A stretch of DNA of 64,000 nt from Thermoprotei archaeon (GTDB lineage: Archaea; Thermoproteota; Thermoprotei; Thermofilales; B15-G2): the NCBI GenBank assembly GCA_003649445.1, contig QMRV01000003.1, positions 9,920 to 73,919 of the forward strand, in the 5' to 3' direction. Positions 6,843 to 16,152 of this stretch are shown here, in pieces (the first letter of the stretch is position 1; the number at the start of each line of letters is the position of its first letter). The notes beneath the pieces were generated by a model, which did no database searches, had not been told where the DNA came from, and was given only the letters and a program-made list of their open reading frames with translations. Both the position numbers and the translations under genes were made by a program.

Positions 6843-9083
6843 CTATATATTTTTTCGGCTCAAGTATTCATCTCGATAGAAGCTGTGAACATAGGTTATT
6901 GGCTCATACACCGAAAAAACTCTAGAAAAGTGAGCTCCCATTGGTATCATTGCTAAACATTTTGGACAAAATTGATGAAAACCATCTAGGATTATTCGGC
7001 ATCGTGGACAATAAGTATAGTCCAGAGATAACATTAAGGGCCTCTCGTATTTAAGCAAGTAGTCTAGCAGAGTAACTAAGTCGTCTTTAGTGAAGTATAT
7101 AGGATCTACCCGTAGAAAAACTCCTCCTTTAAGTTCTCTAAATGGTTCGCTATGATAAATCTTTAAGTATTCTTCGAGTGACCCCGCTATATTGTAGGGC
7201 ATCAATGTTAGTGGAGAGAAATATTGCTCTAGATTTTTTATTGGAATGTTCTTTTTTCTTAGTACGTTTCTAATAATACTGACTACTCTTACAAAGTTTC
7301 TATCGTTACACATAAAAGAAAACTCTACTGTATACTCTTCGTTTTTAACAGCATCTCTAAATACCTTGATCAGTTCTTTTACTAGTTTTCTAGCAGTTGA
7401 TATGATGTGATCTTTGTTATCGTTACCCGCTAGCAAAAAGGCTGTAAAGTATACTCCTATAAAGGAAATTAAATAACGCGAATATTCCCACCTATAGTAA
7501 TAGTCTCCTTTAAGTATATACTCTGTTAACGGTTTTAGCCTTCTTTTAGCTACAATATCTTTAATAAAGCTATGTTTGCTGTTAAATGCCAGCGCCACAG
7601 AATCTGCTACGTTATATATTTTGTCAAAAAACTTTTCTTCCGTATGACTTTCAAGCATTATTAAAGGCAAATTAACAGCAATAGAGGAAATTATCCCGTA
7701 AGCTGGCAGAATCGGTACTTCCTTAGGTTTTTCGAGCTGTATACCTTCACTAGAAGTAGAAACATAGTTTTCTTCCTTAACAAGTGTTATTGGAACTCTT
7801 GATGCAAGCGCCTTATATATAGTACTTAGAAGATCATCATCCCTTAGGACTCTGTCATTTACTTTGAGCACTACTATGGGAGTTTTTGAAGGATACTTGC
7901 TATTAACATTTGCTAAAACATTCAACAATGTTTTTGCTAATAGTAGCGCTTCATCCATGTAGTCTACAAAGGAGAATAAACCTGTATTTTTGTATTTAAT
8001 CTTAATATCTTCGTATTCTTTAGGTAAAGAAAACGCACAAGCTAGTGCTACGGGTCTATAGTTTCTATAACTTAAGTTATTTATGTTGAGTATTTTAGTA
8101 AAATAGAGTAATTCCAATGATACTTTGTCTTGATCACCTTTACTTATAAAAGGTGACAAAATAAAATTAAAGTTGTCTATGATTTGAGAAATATAATAAT
8201 AATCTTTAAAATAATTTAATGTAATATACATTGAGAAAAGAGCCTCTCTAAAGTTTTTCGGAGCAGGTATGATTATCTCGGGAAAAAATTTATTTCCCAT
8301 AAAATTTTCTTTCGACAAACATAGACATAAATCATGTCTAATGTCTTCAACCCCAATAAACCAATCACTGCTGTTCGCTATGTGTATATATCCGTTTAAA
8401 TGCGCAACAAGAACACTAGGAGGTATTAGCTGAGACATTGTATAAGCCTCGATTATCGACCTCCCAAGTATTCTTAGCAAAACATTGGGAGTGTAAGGTC
8501 TTACTAAATCATAAGATTCAAATATATTTTTTACATCGTAGACAGGTAAACCGTATCTACTATATTTCTTTATATATTCTTCACATCCTTTCTCAAGTAG
8601 CGTAGCAATTACTAGTTCTCTTATTAAGTTTGTTGAAACATAGCGTAGATTTGCATTCTTAAGTTTCTCCTCTACATCAACTGCTACTTCCTTAGCCAGC
8701 GACCTTTTGATACCAGTCTCTCTGACTAGACTATCTATTATTTTATTTTTATCAAAGTACTCCATTACATATTTTGATGTCGAAACAAGCATGTCTCTAC
8801 TTTGTAGAGCAAGATAAGACTCCCTAAATTCTTTAAATAAATCAAATATCTTAAATCCTAGATCAGTTAATCTATATTTTCCTGTATTTCTATCTATTTC
8901 TATTATTCTATTGTCTACTAATTGTCTTAAATGATAACCAAATTTTCCACTTTTATCTCTTGCGATACCGATCTTCTGCATTAATTCGCCATAAGATAAC
9001 TCTCCTTCATTATATAATAGTTTAATTATTTGCATTCTAACTTCATTACCTATAATTCTCAATATTTTTACTATATCCTGCAC
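6843..9083 (-). CDS. HTH-ATP-cone-NrdD-like protein, probably a nucleotide-sensing regulator (inactive reductase)
   Basis: 746 residues in three parts. Residues 1-80 are an ArsR-like winged helix (VRMQIIKLLYNEGELSYGELM). Residues 112-185 are an ATP-cone (VRETGIKRSLAKEVAVDVEEKL ... IRELVIATLLEKG), the nucleotide switch of ribonucleotide reductases and NrdR. Residues 200-746 resemble anaerobic reductase NrdD, with VAHLNGYIHIA where NrdD has an aH..G.iyIHDL motif and a terminal zinc site of four cysteines (692, 695, 706, 709). In NrdD the C-terminus carries R-V/I-x-G-Y, whose glycine forms the radical; here it reads RVFSVY, with Ser724 in that place. The enzyme is therefore probably dead and the protein is likely a dNTP/ATP-responsive DNA-binding regulator. 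It heads the operon ending in ribK. Confidence 0.8.
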   Translation of the reverse strand: MQDIVKILRIIGNEVRMQIIKLLYNEGELSYGELMQKIGIARDKSGKFGYHLRQLVDNRIIEIDRNTGKYRLTDLGFKIFDLFKEFRESYLALQSRDMLVSTSKYVMEYFDKNKIIDSLVRETGIKRSLAKEVAVDVEEKLKNANLRYVSTNLIRELVIATLLEKGCEEYIKKYSRYGLPVYDVKNIFESYDLVRPYTPNVLLRILGRSIIEAYTMSQLIPPSVLVAHLNGYIHIANSSDWFIGVEDIRHDLCLCLSKENFMGNKFFPEIIIPAPKNFREALFSMYITLNYFKDYYYISQIIDNFNFILSPFISKGDQDKVSLELLYFTKILNINNLSYRNYRPVALACAFSLPKEYEDIKIKYKNTGLFSFVDYMDEALLLAKTLLNVLANVNSKYPSKTPIVVLKVNDRVLRDDDLLSTIYKALASRVPITLVKEENYVSTSSEGIQLEKPKEVPILPAYGIISSIAVNLPLIMLESHTEEKFFDKIYNVADSVALAFNSKHSFIKDIVAKRRLKPLTEYILKGDYYYRWEYSRYLISFIGVYFTAFLLAGNDNKDHIISTARKLVKELIKVFRDAVKNEEYTVEFSFMCNDRNFVRVVSIIRNVLRKKNIPIKNLEQYFSPLTLMPYNIAGSLEEYLKIYHSEPFRELKGGVFLRVDPIYFTKDDLVTLLDYLLKYERPLMLSLDYTYCPRCRIILDGFHQFCPKCLAMIPMGAHFSRVFSVYEPITYVHSFYRDEYLSRKNI

Positions 9084-9220
9084 CCCCAGCCCCCCTCATA
9101 TCATTTCATGTCTAAAAATATAATCTTTAATTCGTCTTGTCTACTTATATTTTTCCAAGAATCAATCGATCATTGCTAAGACCGTATATATTTATTACAC
9201 CTCTATAGAATACTGAATGA

Positions 9221-9922
9221 ATGCCTTCAATAAGAGTAGTATTAGTCGAACCGTACTACGAAATTAATATAGGATACGTGGCTAGAGTAATGAAAAACTT
9301 TGGTTTCAAAGAACTCTACTTGGTGAAACCTAGAGCACAAATAAGTGGTATTGCTAGACGCTATGCTATGAAAGGAAGAGATGTATTAGAAAGAGCAGTA
9401 ATACTAGATTCTATAAATCCTGCTATTAAAGACGCTGAGTTAGTTGTCGGAACAACTGGAAAAACATCAGATACATCACTTTTAAGACAGACCCTCTCTG
9501 TGAGAACTTTTGCCGAAAAAGTTAGCTCTATTCAGGGAAGAGTAGCGATTTTATTTGGTAGAGAGCCTTCGGGCTTAACAAACGAAGAAATAAAACTATG
9601 CGACTACATGGTAACTATTCCTGCGAACCCCGAATACCCTATTCTAAACCTCTCTCATGCAGTAGCCATAGTTCTATACGAGATATACATGGCCACGAGA
9701 AAAAGAGCTGTAAAAGAACACAAAATTCCAAGAAATTACGCTACATTATTTCTTGATTATGTTTCCAAAATATGCGATAATATAGAGTTTCATGATATGA
9801 AAAAAGATAATATTATATTAGCTTTTAAGAAAATAATATATAAATCAAATTCTACAGAAAAAGAACTAAGAACAATATTATTATTTATTAGAAAAATATA
9901 TGTTTTATTATGTAAAAATTGA
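9221..9922 (+). CDS. SPOUT RNA 2'-O-methyltransferase, TrmJ family
   Basis: The protein has all three SPOUT motifs: VVLVEPYYEINIGYVARVMKNFGF at the N-terminus, AILFGREPSGLTNEEIKLCD, and IPANPEYPILNLSHAVAIVLYE forming the trefoil-knot cofactor site. This matches TrmJ, which in characterised crenarchaea methylates the 2'-O of C32 in tRNA. The C-terminal 60 residues are lysine-rich and less conserved. It is the first gene on the plus strand after the divergent NrdD-like operon, with a TATA-like stretch (TATATATTTATT) about 35 nt upstream. Confidence 0.87.
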   Translation: MPSIRVVLVEPYYEINIGYVARVMKNFGFKELYLVKPRAQISGIARRYAMKGRDVLERAVILDSINPAIKDAELVVGTTGKTSDTSLLRQTLSVRTFAEKVSSIQGRVAILFGREPSGLTNEEIKLCDYMVTIPANPEYPILNLSHAVAIVLYEIYMATRKRAVKEHKIPRNYATLFLDYVSKICDNIEFHDMKKDNIILAFKKIIYKSNSTEKELRTILLFIRKIYVLLCKN

Positions 9923-9989
9923 TTCTAAATTCCTACTTAGTTAACTAAGCAATCTTTATAAATCAGCGTGAAGACATATAGTGATAATT

Positions 9990-10502
9990 ATGCCTCTGCG
10001 GCCAGGCAGATGCTATAGGCGGTTCGACACACCACCTTACACTAGACTAGAGTATATTAAAGGAGCTCCACATGTACAAATACCAAAATTTGACCTCGGG
10101 AATGTTAAAGGAAACTTCACACACATAGTTAAGCTAATTACCAAGGAAAGAGGTCAAATCAGAGCAAATGCATTAGAAGCAGCAAGAGTCATAGCACACA
10201 AATATTTAAGCAAAAATGTTGGCGAAGCAAACTATCATATGAAATTATGTGTATACCCACATCACGTTTTAAGAGAAAATAAAATGATGGCCATGGCTGG
10301 CGCCGATCGTCTCCAGGATGGAATGAGACTAGCGTTTGGTACGCCTATTGGAAGAGCCGCCAGAGTATATGAGAACCAAACAGTAATATATGTGAGAATA
10401 AACGGTGAGCACATAGATAAAGCAAAAGAAGCCCTTAGACGCGCTGCATCAAAGCTACCTTTACCATGTAGAATAGTTGTAGAGCTTCTAGCTGCTCAAT
10501 AA
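9990..10502 (+). CDS. rpl10e: 50S ribosomal protein L10e (uL16)
   Basis: The protein begins MPLRPGRCYRRFDTPPYTRLEYIKG and contains the uL16 segments MKLCVYPHHVLRENKMMAMAGADRLQDGMR and GTPIGRAARV. The length of 170 residues fits archaeal L10e. A GTG at 9981 is in frame, but MPLRPGRCY is the conserved N-terminus, and the TATA box (CTTTATAAA, about 9953-9961) predicts transcription beginning close to 9980, so the ATG at 9990 is used. Confidence 0.95.
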   Translation: MPLRPGRCYRRFDTPPYTRLEYIKGAPHVQIPKFDLGNVKGNFTHIVKLITKERGQIRANALEAARVIAHKYLSKNVGEANYHMKLCVYPHHVLRENKMMAMAGADRLQDGMRLAFGTPIGRAARVYENQTVIYVRINGEHIDKAKEALRRAASKLPLPCRIVVELLAAQ

Positions 10503-10546
10503 CAATCTATTCAAGTAAATTAATTAAGTAAAATAGGGTGTTTTCT

Positions 10547-11254
10547 GTGAATCAAGGAATAAAGAGAATGATAGAGGCATGCATATACGTATGGAGCCAT
10601 ATTATAAATAACGAAAACGACAAAGTCTCTAGAGAGAAAATTGTAAAAATGCTTAAAGATGCCTATCATAAGTTTAAAGTAAAACCTATAAAAGACTACA
10701 GTAGAACAGGACTTTACGAGAGAGAAATAATAACGCTATACATTGTTGGAAAATATGGACTAAACCTCGTAGATGAAATAAATTCATTATCAAAAGTATT
10801 CTACAAGGAAAAAGAATACGACTCACTATATCATGAACTTATTGAAAATTCATCCAGCAGTAACACTTTAGAAAAAAAGCTGTCTGCTGAAGTTATATTG
10901 AAGACTGCCAGATTCGGACTAATAATGTCTTTACTTGGATTTGGATTAAATAATAAGTTTTTAGAAGTTATATCACTTTTAGCAACTAATTACCCAGACT
11001 ATGCACCAAAATTACATAAACTTGCCAAAATATATATAGCTATAGAAATAGCTAAAAAGATTGCAGAAGGTACTGTAAAAAACCGTTTAGAAAAAGAAGC
11101 TCTTAAGCAAGCACTTTGTATGAAAATAAATTCGCCGAAAGCAGCGCCATCCGACAAGATGATCTACAAGTTTGCAAAGTACTATTTCGGTGTACCAGAA
11201 GATCGGGCATTCCAAGTGCTCAATGTCAAGGATTCAATACTAGCTGAAATTTAA
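10547..11254 (+). CDS. conserved archaeal protein of unknown function, helical (DUF2192-like?)
   Basis: About 235 residues, almost entirely helical and soluble, with a conserved-looking N-terminal YVWSHIINNENDKVSREKIVKMLKDAYHKF segment and YSRTGLYEREIITLYIVGKYGLN. It reminds me of the crenarchaeal family DUF2192, but I cannot confirm this by eye. The GTG at 10538 is in frame; an AGGGTG ribosome binding site at 10535-10540 placed before the GTG at 10547 favours the later start. It follows L10e by 44 nt and ends 4 nt inside the convergent wHTH gene. Confidence 0.7.
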   Translation: MNQGIKRMIEACIYVWSHIINNENDKVSREKIVKMLKDAYHKFKVKPIKDYSRTGLYEREIITLYIVGKYGLNLVDEINSLSKVFYKEKEYDSLYHELIENSSSSNTLEKKLSAEVILKTARFGLIMSLLGFGLNNKFLEVISLLATNYPDYAPKLHKLAKIYIAIEIAKKIAEGTVKNRLEKEALKQALCMKINSPKAAPSDKMIYKFAKYYFGVPEDRAFQVLNVKDSILAEI

Positions 11255-11583
11255 TCTTTATTTTTTATACACTCAGATATAATCTCGAAAACAATCTCTC
11301 TATCTTTTATTTTACAAGCGGACCATAGTGGTGAATCACAATTAACAACAAATATACGTCCCTTTTTTCTTCTAAGTCTTCTCACCATTCCTGCTCTCAT
11401 GAGTTTATATAGAACCTTTTTAATAGAGTAAAGAGTATAAGCATTAATGGGTAGTCCCGCTAGTTTAGCTATATCTATGCTCTCAAAGGAGACACATGTG
11501 CCTTTAGCCTTACTAATTAGCTCTACAAGTGCATCACATACCGCCTTCTCATATACTTCACTTCTTTTATTTTTCTCAGACAT
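11251..11583 (-). CDS. small winged-helix protein, paralogue of the next gene
   Basis: A 110-residue protein with a predicted winged helix: AVCDALVELISKAKGTCVSFESIDIAKLAGLP, then LYSIKKVLYKLMRAGMVRRLRRKKGRIFVV and CDSPLWSACKIKD. It shares this layout and several words (KGTCVSF/RGSCVTF, LAGLP/IAGLP, SPLW/SPIW) with the neighbour at 11593-11934, so the two are tandem duplicates. They are probably DNA-binding regulators. No ligand site is visible. The function is unknown. Confidence 0.7.
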   Translation of the reverse strand: MSEKNKRSEVYEKAVCDALVELISKAKGTCVSFESIDIAKLAGLPINAYTLYSIKKVLYKLMRAGMVRRLRRKKGRIFVVNCDSPLWSACKIKDREIVFEIISECIKNKD

Positions 11584-11592
11584 TCTCCGCCC

Positions 11593-11934
11593 CTAGAGCT
11601 CTACTATTTTGCTAAGAGTTTCTAGATCTCCGTGTTTAAAAGCAACCCATATAGGACTTTCCTTAGTCGCCATATATTTTATTCCGTGACTAGATCTGCT
11701 GTATCTTGTGATAAGTCCTTTATCGCATAGCTCATCTAGTATACTTCTTATAACTGTTAAAAGAACTGGCTGCGACGGTAAACCAGCTATTGTAGCAAGT
11801 TTCTTGCAAGTGAACGTAACACAGCTTCCTCTAGACTTTTTAATTAGGTCACCCATCGCTTCTATTACAGCAAGCCTTACTTTTCTATAGTCCCGATAAG
11901 GTATCTCCCCTAAACCAACACTCTTTACTTTCAC
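11593..11934 (-). CDS. small winged-helix protein, paralogue of the adjacent gene
   Basis: From a GTG at 11934 this gives 113 residues: VRLAVIEAMGDLIKKSRGSCVTFTCKKLATIAGLP, a recognition-helix region, RYSRSSHGIKYMATKESPIWVAFKHGD. Its length and layout match the 110-residue paralogue downstream, 9 nt away. The frame is open further upstream to an ATG at 12045, but that extension is hydrophobic and unlike the paralogue, and a TATA-like stretch (TTATACTTA on the minus strand, about 11957-11965) predicts transcription starting close to the GTG. It is divergent from the PIN-KH ATPase gene. Confidence 0.68.
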   Translation of the reverse strand: MKVKSVGLGEIPYRDYRKVRLAVIEAMGDLIKKSRGSCVTFTCKKLATIAGLPSQPVLLTVIRSILDELCDKGLITRYSRSSHGIKYMATKESPIWVAFKHGDLETLSKIVEL

Positions 11935-12122
11935 GCTTTTCTCTTCAAAAATACTAATAAGTATAAGACTTTGAGAAAAAGAACATATTAAACAGAGTAA
12001 TACGGAGCTAGTATCAAAATATATTTGACCCCACAATATATTCAATGAAGCAGAATCTTAGTAAGAAAAATATATATTTAAGCTGGTTTTCACACTAGTC
12101 CCTAAGGATCAGGTTGGTGAAA

Positions 12123-13703
12123 ATGCTTAGAGAAATATACATACCAGACACAACGGTAATAATTAAAGGCACTCTGAGTACTGCACTTGAGAGACGGTCT
12201 CCAAAAATTTTAGGTAAAATAATTATCCATAATCTGCTCGTGTTACACTTCGAAAAACTTTTAAGAGAAGGGAAAAGTCAAGGTCTATTAGGTTTACAGG
12301 AATTAAGAAAAATAAGAAGTATTATTAAAGAAAAGTATAGCGAAGAAGAACTAATTATAGAGGAAAGCCGAGAACTCCCACAAGGATACCAAATGCTAAG
12401 AGATGAAGGCATAGACGCTATCCTGAGAGAATTAGCTAAGGACTGGAACGCCACACTCATAACATCTGATAGAACACAGTACGAAACATGTTTAGCTGAA
12501 GACGTTAAAGTAATTTACTTAAAAACGGAAACTGGAAAAGCACTAATTTTTGAAAAAATGTTTCCCGAGAACGCTATGTCTTTACACTTGAAGGAAAACG
12601 TTGTTCCTTACGCAAAAGTGGGAAAACCTGGAAAATGGATCTTCGTGAAGATAAGAGATGAGCCTTTAACTAGAGAAGAGCTAGAAAGTATGATAAGAGA
12701 AATAATTGAGGCTGCTCGTAGCTCGCCTGATGCATTCATAGAAATAGATAGGCCTGGATCAACAATAGTACAGCTTAAGAAGTATCGTATCATAATAACT
12801 AAACCGCCTTTCTCTGATGGATACGAGCTAACTATAGTTAGACCACTTGTCAAGTTAAGTATTGAAGATTATAACTTACCTAAAAAACTTCTAGAACGTC
12901 TTGAGAAAAGAGCTGAAGGTATTTTAATAGCTGGAGCCCCTGGAATGGGTAAGACTACATTCGCTCAAGCTCTAGCAGAGTTCTACATGAGAAAGAACAA
13001 GGTCGTTAAAACAATAGAGTCTCCCAGAGATATGCATTTGCCTCCGCAAATAACCCAATATTCTAAGGCTTACGCGAGCTCGGAGGAAATACATGATGTC
13101 TTACTCTTATCTAGACCAGACTACACCGTATTTGATGAAATGAGAGATACTAGAGATTTCGAATTATTTGCTGACCTTAGACTAGCAGGCGTAGGCATGA
13201 TAGGTGTAGTTCACGCAACAACTCCTATAGACGCCATACAACGCTTTATAGGAAGAGTAGAATTAGGGATGATTCCCTCTATAGTAGACACTGTAATATT
13301 CATTAAAGACGGTGAAGTCGCAAAGGTCTACGAATTAGAGACTGTTGTTAAGGTACCCTATGGTTTGAAAGAAGAAGACCTAGCCAGACCTGTAGTAGTA
13401 GTAAAAGACTTCTTTACAGGTGAGCCGGAATACGAATTATATGTCTTCGGCGAAAGAACATTTGTTGTCCCACTAAAGAAGAAAGAATCAGAAAGGAAAG
13501 AAATGACTAGAATTCTTATTGAAAAAACTATAAGAAAATACGTGCCTGATGCTGAATTCGATATAATAATTCATGATACTCACGCTGAAGTTCTAGTTCC
13601 TACAGAGATATACAACTATGTACGTAAAAAATGCCGTAAAAGACTAGAGAGACTGAGTAGAAAACTCGGAATAAGAATTGGGCTGAGACCTAAGGTGCTC
13701 TAA
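12123..13703 (+). CDS. PIN domain-ATPase-KH domain protein (COG1855 type)
   Basis: The protein has an N-terminal PIN domain ([11 protein letters not shown], with later acidic residues in [12 protein letters not shown] and ITSDRTQ), a PilT/VirB11-like ATPase (Walker [13 protein letters not shown], Walker [25 protein letters not shown]) and a C-terminal KH-like segment ([20 protein letters not shown]). This three-domain protein is conserved in archaea; a role in RNA cleavage coupled to ATP hydrolysis is inferred from the domains. In-frame TTG (12114) and GTG (12117) codons are close; the ATG at 12123 is preferred after AGGTTGGTGA. Confidence 0.9.
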   Translation: MLREIYIPDTTVIIKGTLSTALERRSPKILGKIIIHNLLVLHFEKLLREGKSQGLLGLQELRKIRSIIKEKYSEEELIIEESRELPQGYQMLRDEGIDAILRELAKDWNATLITSDRTQYETCLAEDVKVIYLKTETGKALIFEKMFPENAMSLHLKENVVPYAKVGKPGKWIFVKIRDEPLTREELESMIREIIEAARSSPDAFIEIDRPGSTIVQLKKYRIIITKPPFSDGYELTIVRPLVKLSIEDYNLPKKLLERLEKRAEGILIAGAPGMGKTTFAQALAEFYMRKNKVVKTIESPRDMHLPPQITQYSKAYASSEEIHDVLLLSRPDYTVFDEMRDTRDFELFADLRLAGVGMIGVVHATTPIDAIQRFIGRVELGMIPSIVDTVIFIKDGEVAKVYELETVVKVPYGLKEEDLARPVVVVKDFFTGEPEYELYVFGERTFVVPLKKKESERKEMTRILIEKTIRKYVPDAEFDIIIHDTHAEVLVPTEIYNYVRKKCRKRLERLSRKLGIRIGLRPKVL

Positions 13704-13783
13704 TAATACTCAAGCCATATAAATATATACTGGATTGCTAGATTTTAATCACGATTGAGACCTAGTAGTGTAAAGTGGTTACT

Positions 13784-14827
13784 ATGGCAAAGAAGTGTAT
13801 AAATTGCACGTGGTATGACGCTTCACGCAGAATATGTAGAATTCTAGGGAAAGAAGTCGTCGACCCAGATAATCCTCCATGTTCACTAGGCTCACTTTCA
13901 CGAGACAATAGTTCGTTGAAACCCACTTCCGTCGAAACTTCCTTGTCGAGAATTCTCTCTAAAACCTCTCCTTCACCAACTACAGCTACTAAGTATACAG
14001 ACTCTACAACTACTCTCGAAACTTCATCGATAGCACCTCCTCCTAAACCCACTTTCCCCTTAAAAAAGACCCTTTTGATGTATGCCCCGACTGGTATACC
14101 TGAATTGGATAGAGTACTTGGAGGAGGATTCCTTAGAGGAAAGACTTATCTTATTGCAGGCGAAACTGGTTGTGGAAAGACAATTTTTTCTATGCAATTT
14201 TTGTTAAAAGGAGCTGCTTTAGGAGAACCAGGTATATATCTCGCTATAGATGAACCTTCTGAGCACGTTAAAAGAGGTTTAAGGCTATTCGGATGGGATG
14301 TTAGTGAACTCGAGGAAGAAGGATTACTTCTCTTTCTCGATATGAGAACTCACTTCAGTAAGATATACTTAAGAGAAGAGAGAAGAAAAATAGAGCCAAA
14401 ATACATTATAGAGTCTATAATAAGTAATATCAAGAAAATTAGAGCTAAGCGTCTAGTTATAGACCCCATAGCACCTCTTATCTATGGAGGATCTCCTTCA
14501 GACGTAGTATACGTTAGAGAATTCGTTAGAGAAATAGTATTTTCCCTAGAAAGACTAGGCACAGTAACCACAATAATGACAAGCGAAATACCCACAGGGT
14601 CTACGCAATTGAGCAGATTTGGTGTCGAAGAATTTTTAGCCTCAGGAATAATAGTTCTTTCTCTAGAAGAAATAGCAGGAAAAATATATAGAGTCATGTA
14701 CATAAGAAAGGCCCGCTGGGCTCCTGTTCAGCCGTGCAAATATGTCTTTGAAATAAGAAGCGGTGTAGGAATAGTAATACTTGGTCCGCTAGAAAAGTTT
14801 AAGAGAGCAGCAGCAAGCATATATTGA
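13784..14827 (+). CDS. KaiC-like RecA-superfamily ATPase with N-terminal cysteine cluster
   Basis: The N-terminus has a small cysteine-rich module (KKCINCTWYDASRRICRILGK ... PPCSLG), probably a metal site, then about 60 Ser/Thr/Pro-rich residues likely to be a flexible linker, then a single KaiC/RadA-like domain: Walker A GETGCGKTIFSMQF, the family signature FGWDVSELEEEGLLLFLD, and Walker B KRLVIDPIAPL. The SRP54 start is 5 nt after the stop, so the two are co-transcribed. The substrate and partner are unknown. The ATG at 13784 is preferred over the in-frame GTG at 13775. Confidence 0.88.
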   Translation: MAKKCINCTWYDASRRICRILGKEVVDPDNPPCSLGSLSRDNSSLKPTSVETSLSRILSKTSPSPTTATKYTDSTTTLETSSIAPPPKPTFPLKKTLLMYAPTGIPELDRVLGGGFLRGKTYLIAGETGCGKTIFSMQFLLKGAALGEPGIYLAIDEPSEHVKRGLRLFGWDVSELEEEGLLLFLDMRTHFSKIYLREERRKIEPKYIIESIISNIKKIRAKRLVIDPIAPLIYGGSPSDVVYVREFVREIVFSLERLGTVTTIMTSEIPTGSTQLSRFGVEEFLASGIIVLSLEEIAGKIYRVMYIRKARWAPVQPCKYVFEIRSGVGIVILGPLEKFKRAAASIY

Positions 14828-14832
14828 CATAG

Positions 14833-16152
14833 ATGCTACGAACTCTCTCTGAAGAACTTATTAAAGTAGTCAAGAAAATAAAAGGAGCTCCACTAATAGA
14901 CGAAAAGACACTTAAGGAAGTAATAAGAGATATCCAAAGAGCTCTTCTTAAAGCAGACGTAAGTGTAGATTTAGTTTTCAAAATCTCTGAAAACATTAAG
15001 AATAGAGTTTTAAACGCCGAAATACCTCCAGGATTCTCTAAAAGAGATGTGCTTCTAAAAGCTGTTTACGAAGAACTAATCTCGCTTTTAGGAGGAGAAT
15101 CTATTCCTGAAGTTTTACCGCCAAAAGACAAAGCTTATACTATAATGCTAGTTGGTCTACAAGGCTCCGGTAAAACAACGAGCGCAGCTAAACTTGCTTG
15201 GTTTTATTCAAATAAGGGATATAAAGTCGGACTAATATGTGCTGACACTTACAGACCCGCGGCATTTACTCAGTTAAAGCAATTGGCAGAAAAAATAAAT
15301 ATACCTGTATGGTTTCAAGAAAACAAAGACCCTGTAGAAATAGCTGTCAACGGAGTAGAGTATTTTAAATCCAAGAAATACAATTTAATAATAATAGATA
15401 CTGCAGGCAGACATAAACAAGAAGAAGCTCTACTTAATGAAATGGAAGCTATGTTTGAAAAAATAAAGCCTGACGAAGTAATGTTCGTAATCGACGCCAC
15501 AATAGGCAAACAAGCTAAAAAGCAGGCTAAAGCTTTTAAGAAAAAAGTTCCTATCTCATCGATTTTTATAACAAAACTAGACGGCAGCGCCAAAGGTGGC
15601 GGAGCACTAGCAGCTGTAGCTTCTACGGGAGCTATAATAAAGTTCATTGGAGTGGGAGAAAAAATAGATGAAATAGAAGTCTTCAATCCACCTAGATTTG
15701 TAAGCCGTCTACTAGGGTTAGGTGATCTAGAAGCACTCATAGAGCGATTCAAACGCCATGAAGAACTTATAAAGCTTCAAGAAAAAATCATGAGAACAGG
15801 CAAACTTACACTATATGATATGAAAATTCAACTCAAAAACCTGCAAAAAATGGGGTCTTTAAGCAAACTTCTATCGTTTATTCCAGGAGAAATGCAGCTA
15901 ACTATAGACACTGAAGGCCTTGACAAAAATAAAATAAAGAAATGGGTAGCTATCTTAGACTCAATGACTAAAGAAGAGCTACTAAATCCCAGTATTCTAA
16001 ATAGCTCTAGAATAAGGAGAATATCTAAGGGAGCTGGTGTAACTCCACGCGATGTAAAAGAACTTTTAAAAAGCTATGAACTCGCAAGAAGATACATAAA
16101 GCAGTTAAGTAGAAAAAGGACTCGCTTGTCTAGGCTCGGCAGACTATGGTAG
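14833..16152 (+). CDS. srp54: signal recognition particle protein SRP54
   Basis: The NG domain shows all GTPase motifs: G1 GLQGSGKTTSAAKLA, DTYRPAAFTQLKQLA, G3 DTAGRHKQEE, G4 TKLDGSAKGGGAL. The C-terminal M domain (GKLTLYDMKIQLKNLQKMGSLSKLLSFIPG ... SRIRRISKGAG) binds SRP RNA and signal peptides. At 439 residues it is the normal archaeal length. It lies in a KaiC-like, SRP54, TrmY cluster and its last 7 nt overlap trmY. Confidence 0.97.
   Translation: MLRTLSEELIKVVKKIKGAPLIDEKTLKEVIRDIQRALLKADVSVDLVFKISENIKNRVLNAEIPPGFSKRDVLLKAVYEELISLLGGESIPEVLPPKDKAYTIMLVGLQGSGKTTSAAKLAWFYSNKGYKVGLICADTYRPAAFTQLKQLAEKINIPVWFQENKDPVEIAVNGVEYFKSKKYNLIIIDTAGRHKQEEALLNEMEAMFEKIKPDEVMFVIDATIGKQAKKQAKAFKKKVPISSIFITKLDGSAKGGGALAAVASTGAIIKFIGVGEKIDEIEVFNPPRFVSRLLGLGDLEALIERFKRHEELIKLQEKIMRTGKLTLYDMKIQLKNLQKMGSLSKLLSFIPGEMQLTIDTEGLDKNKIKKWVAILDSMTKEELLNPSILNSSRIRRISKGAGVTPRDVKELLKSYELARRYIKQLSRKRTRLSRLGRLW

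Noticed and set aside
11935..12045. N-terminal extension of the wHTH gene
   Set aside because: The hydrophobic extension does not fit the paralogue, and the TATA-like element sits within it.
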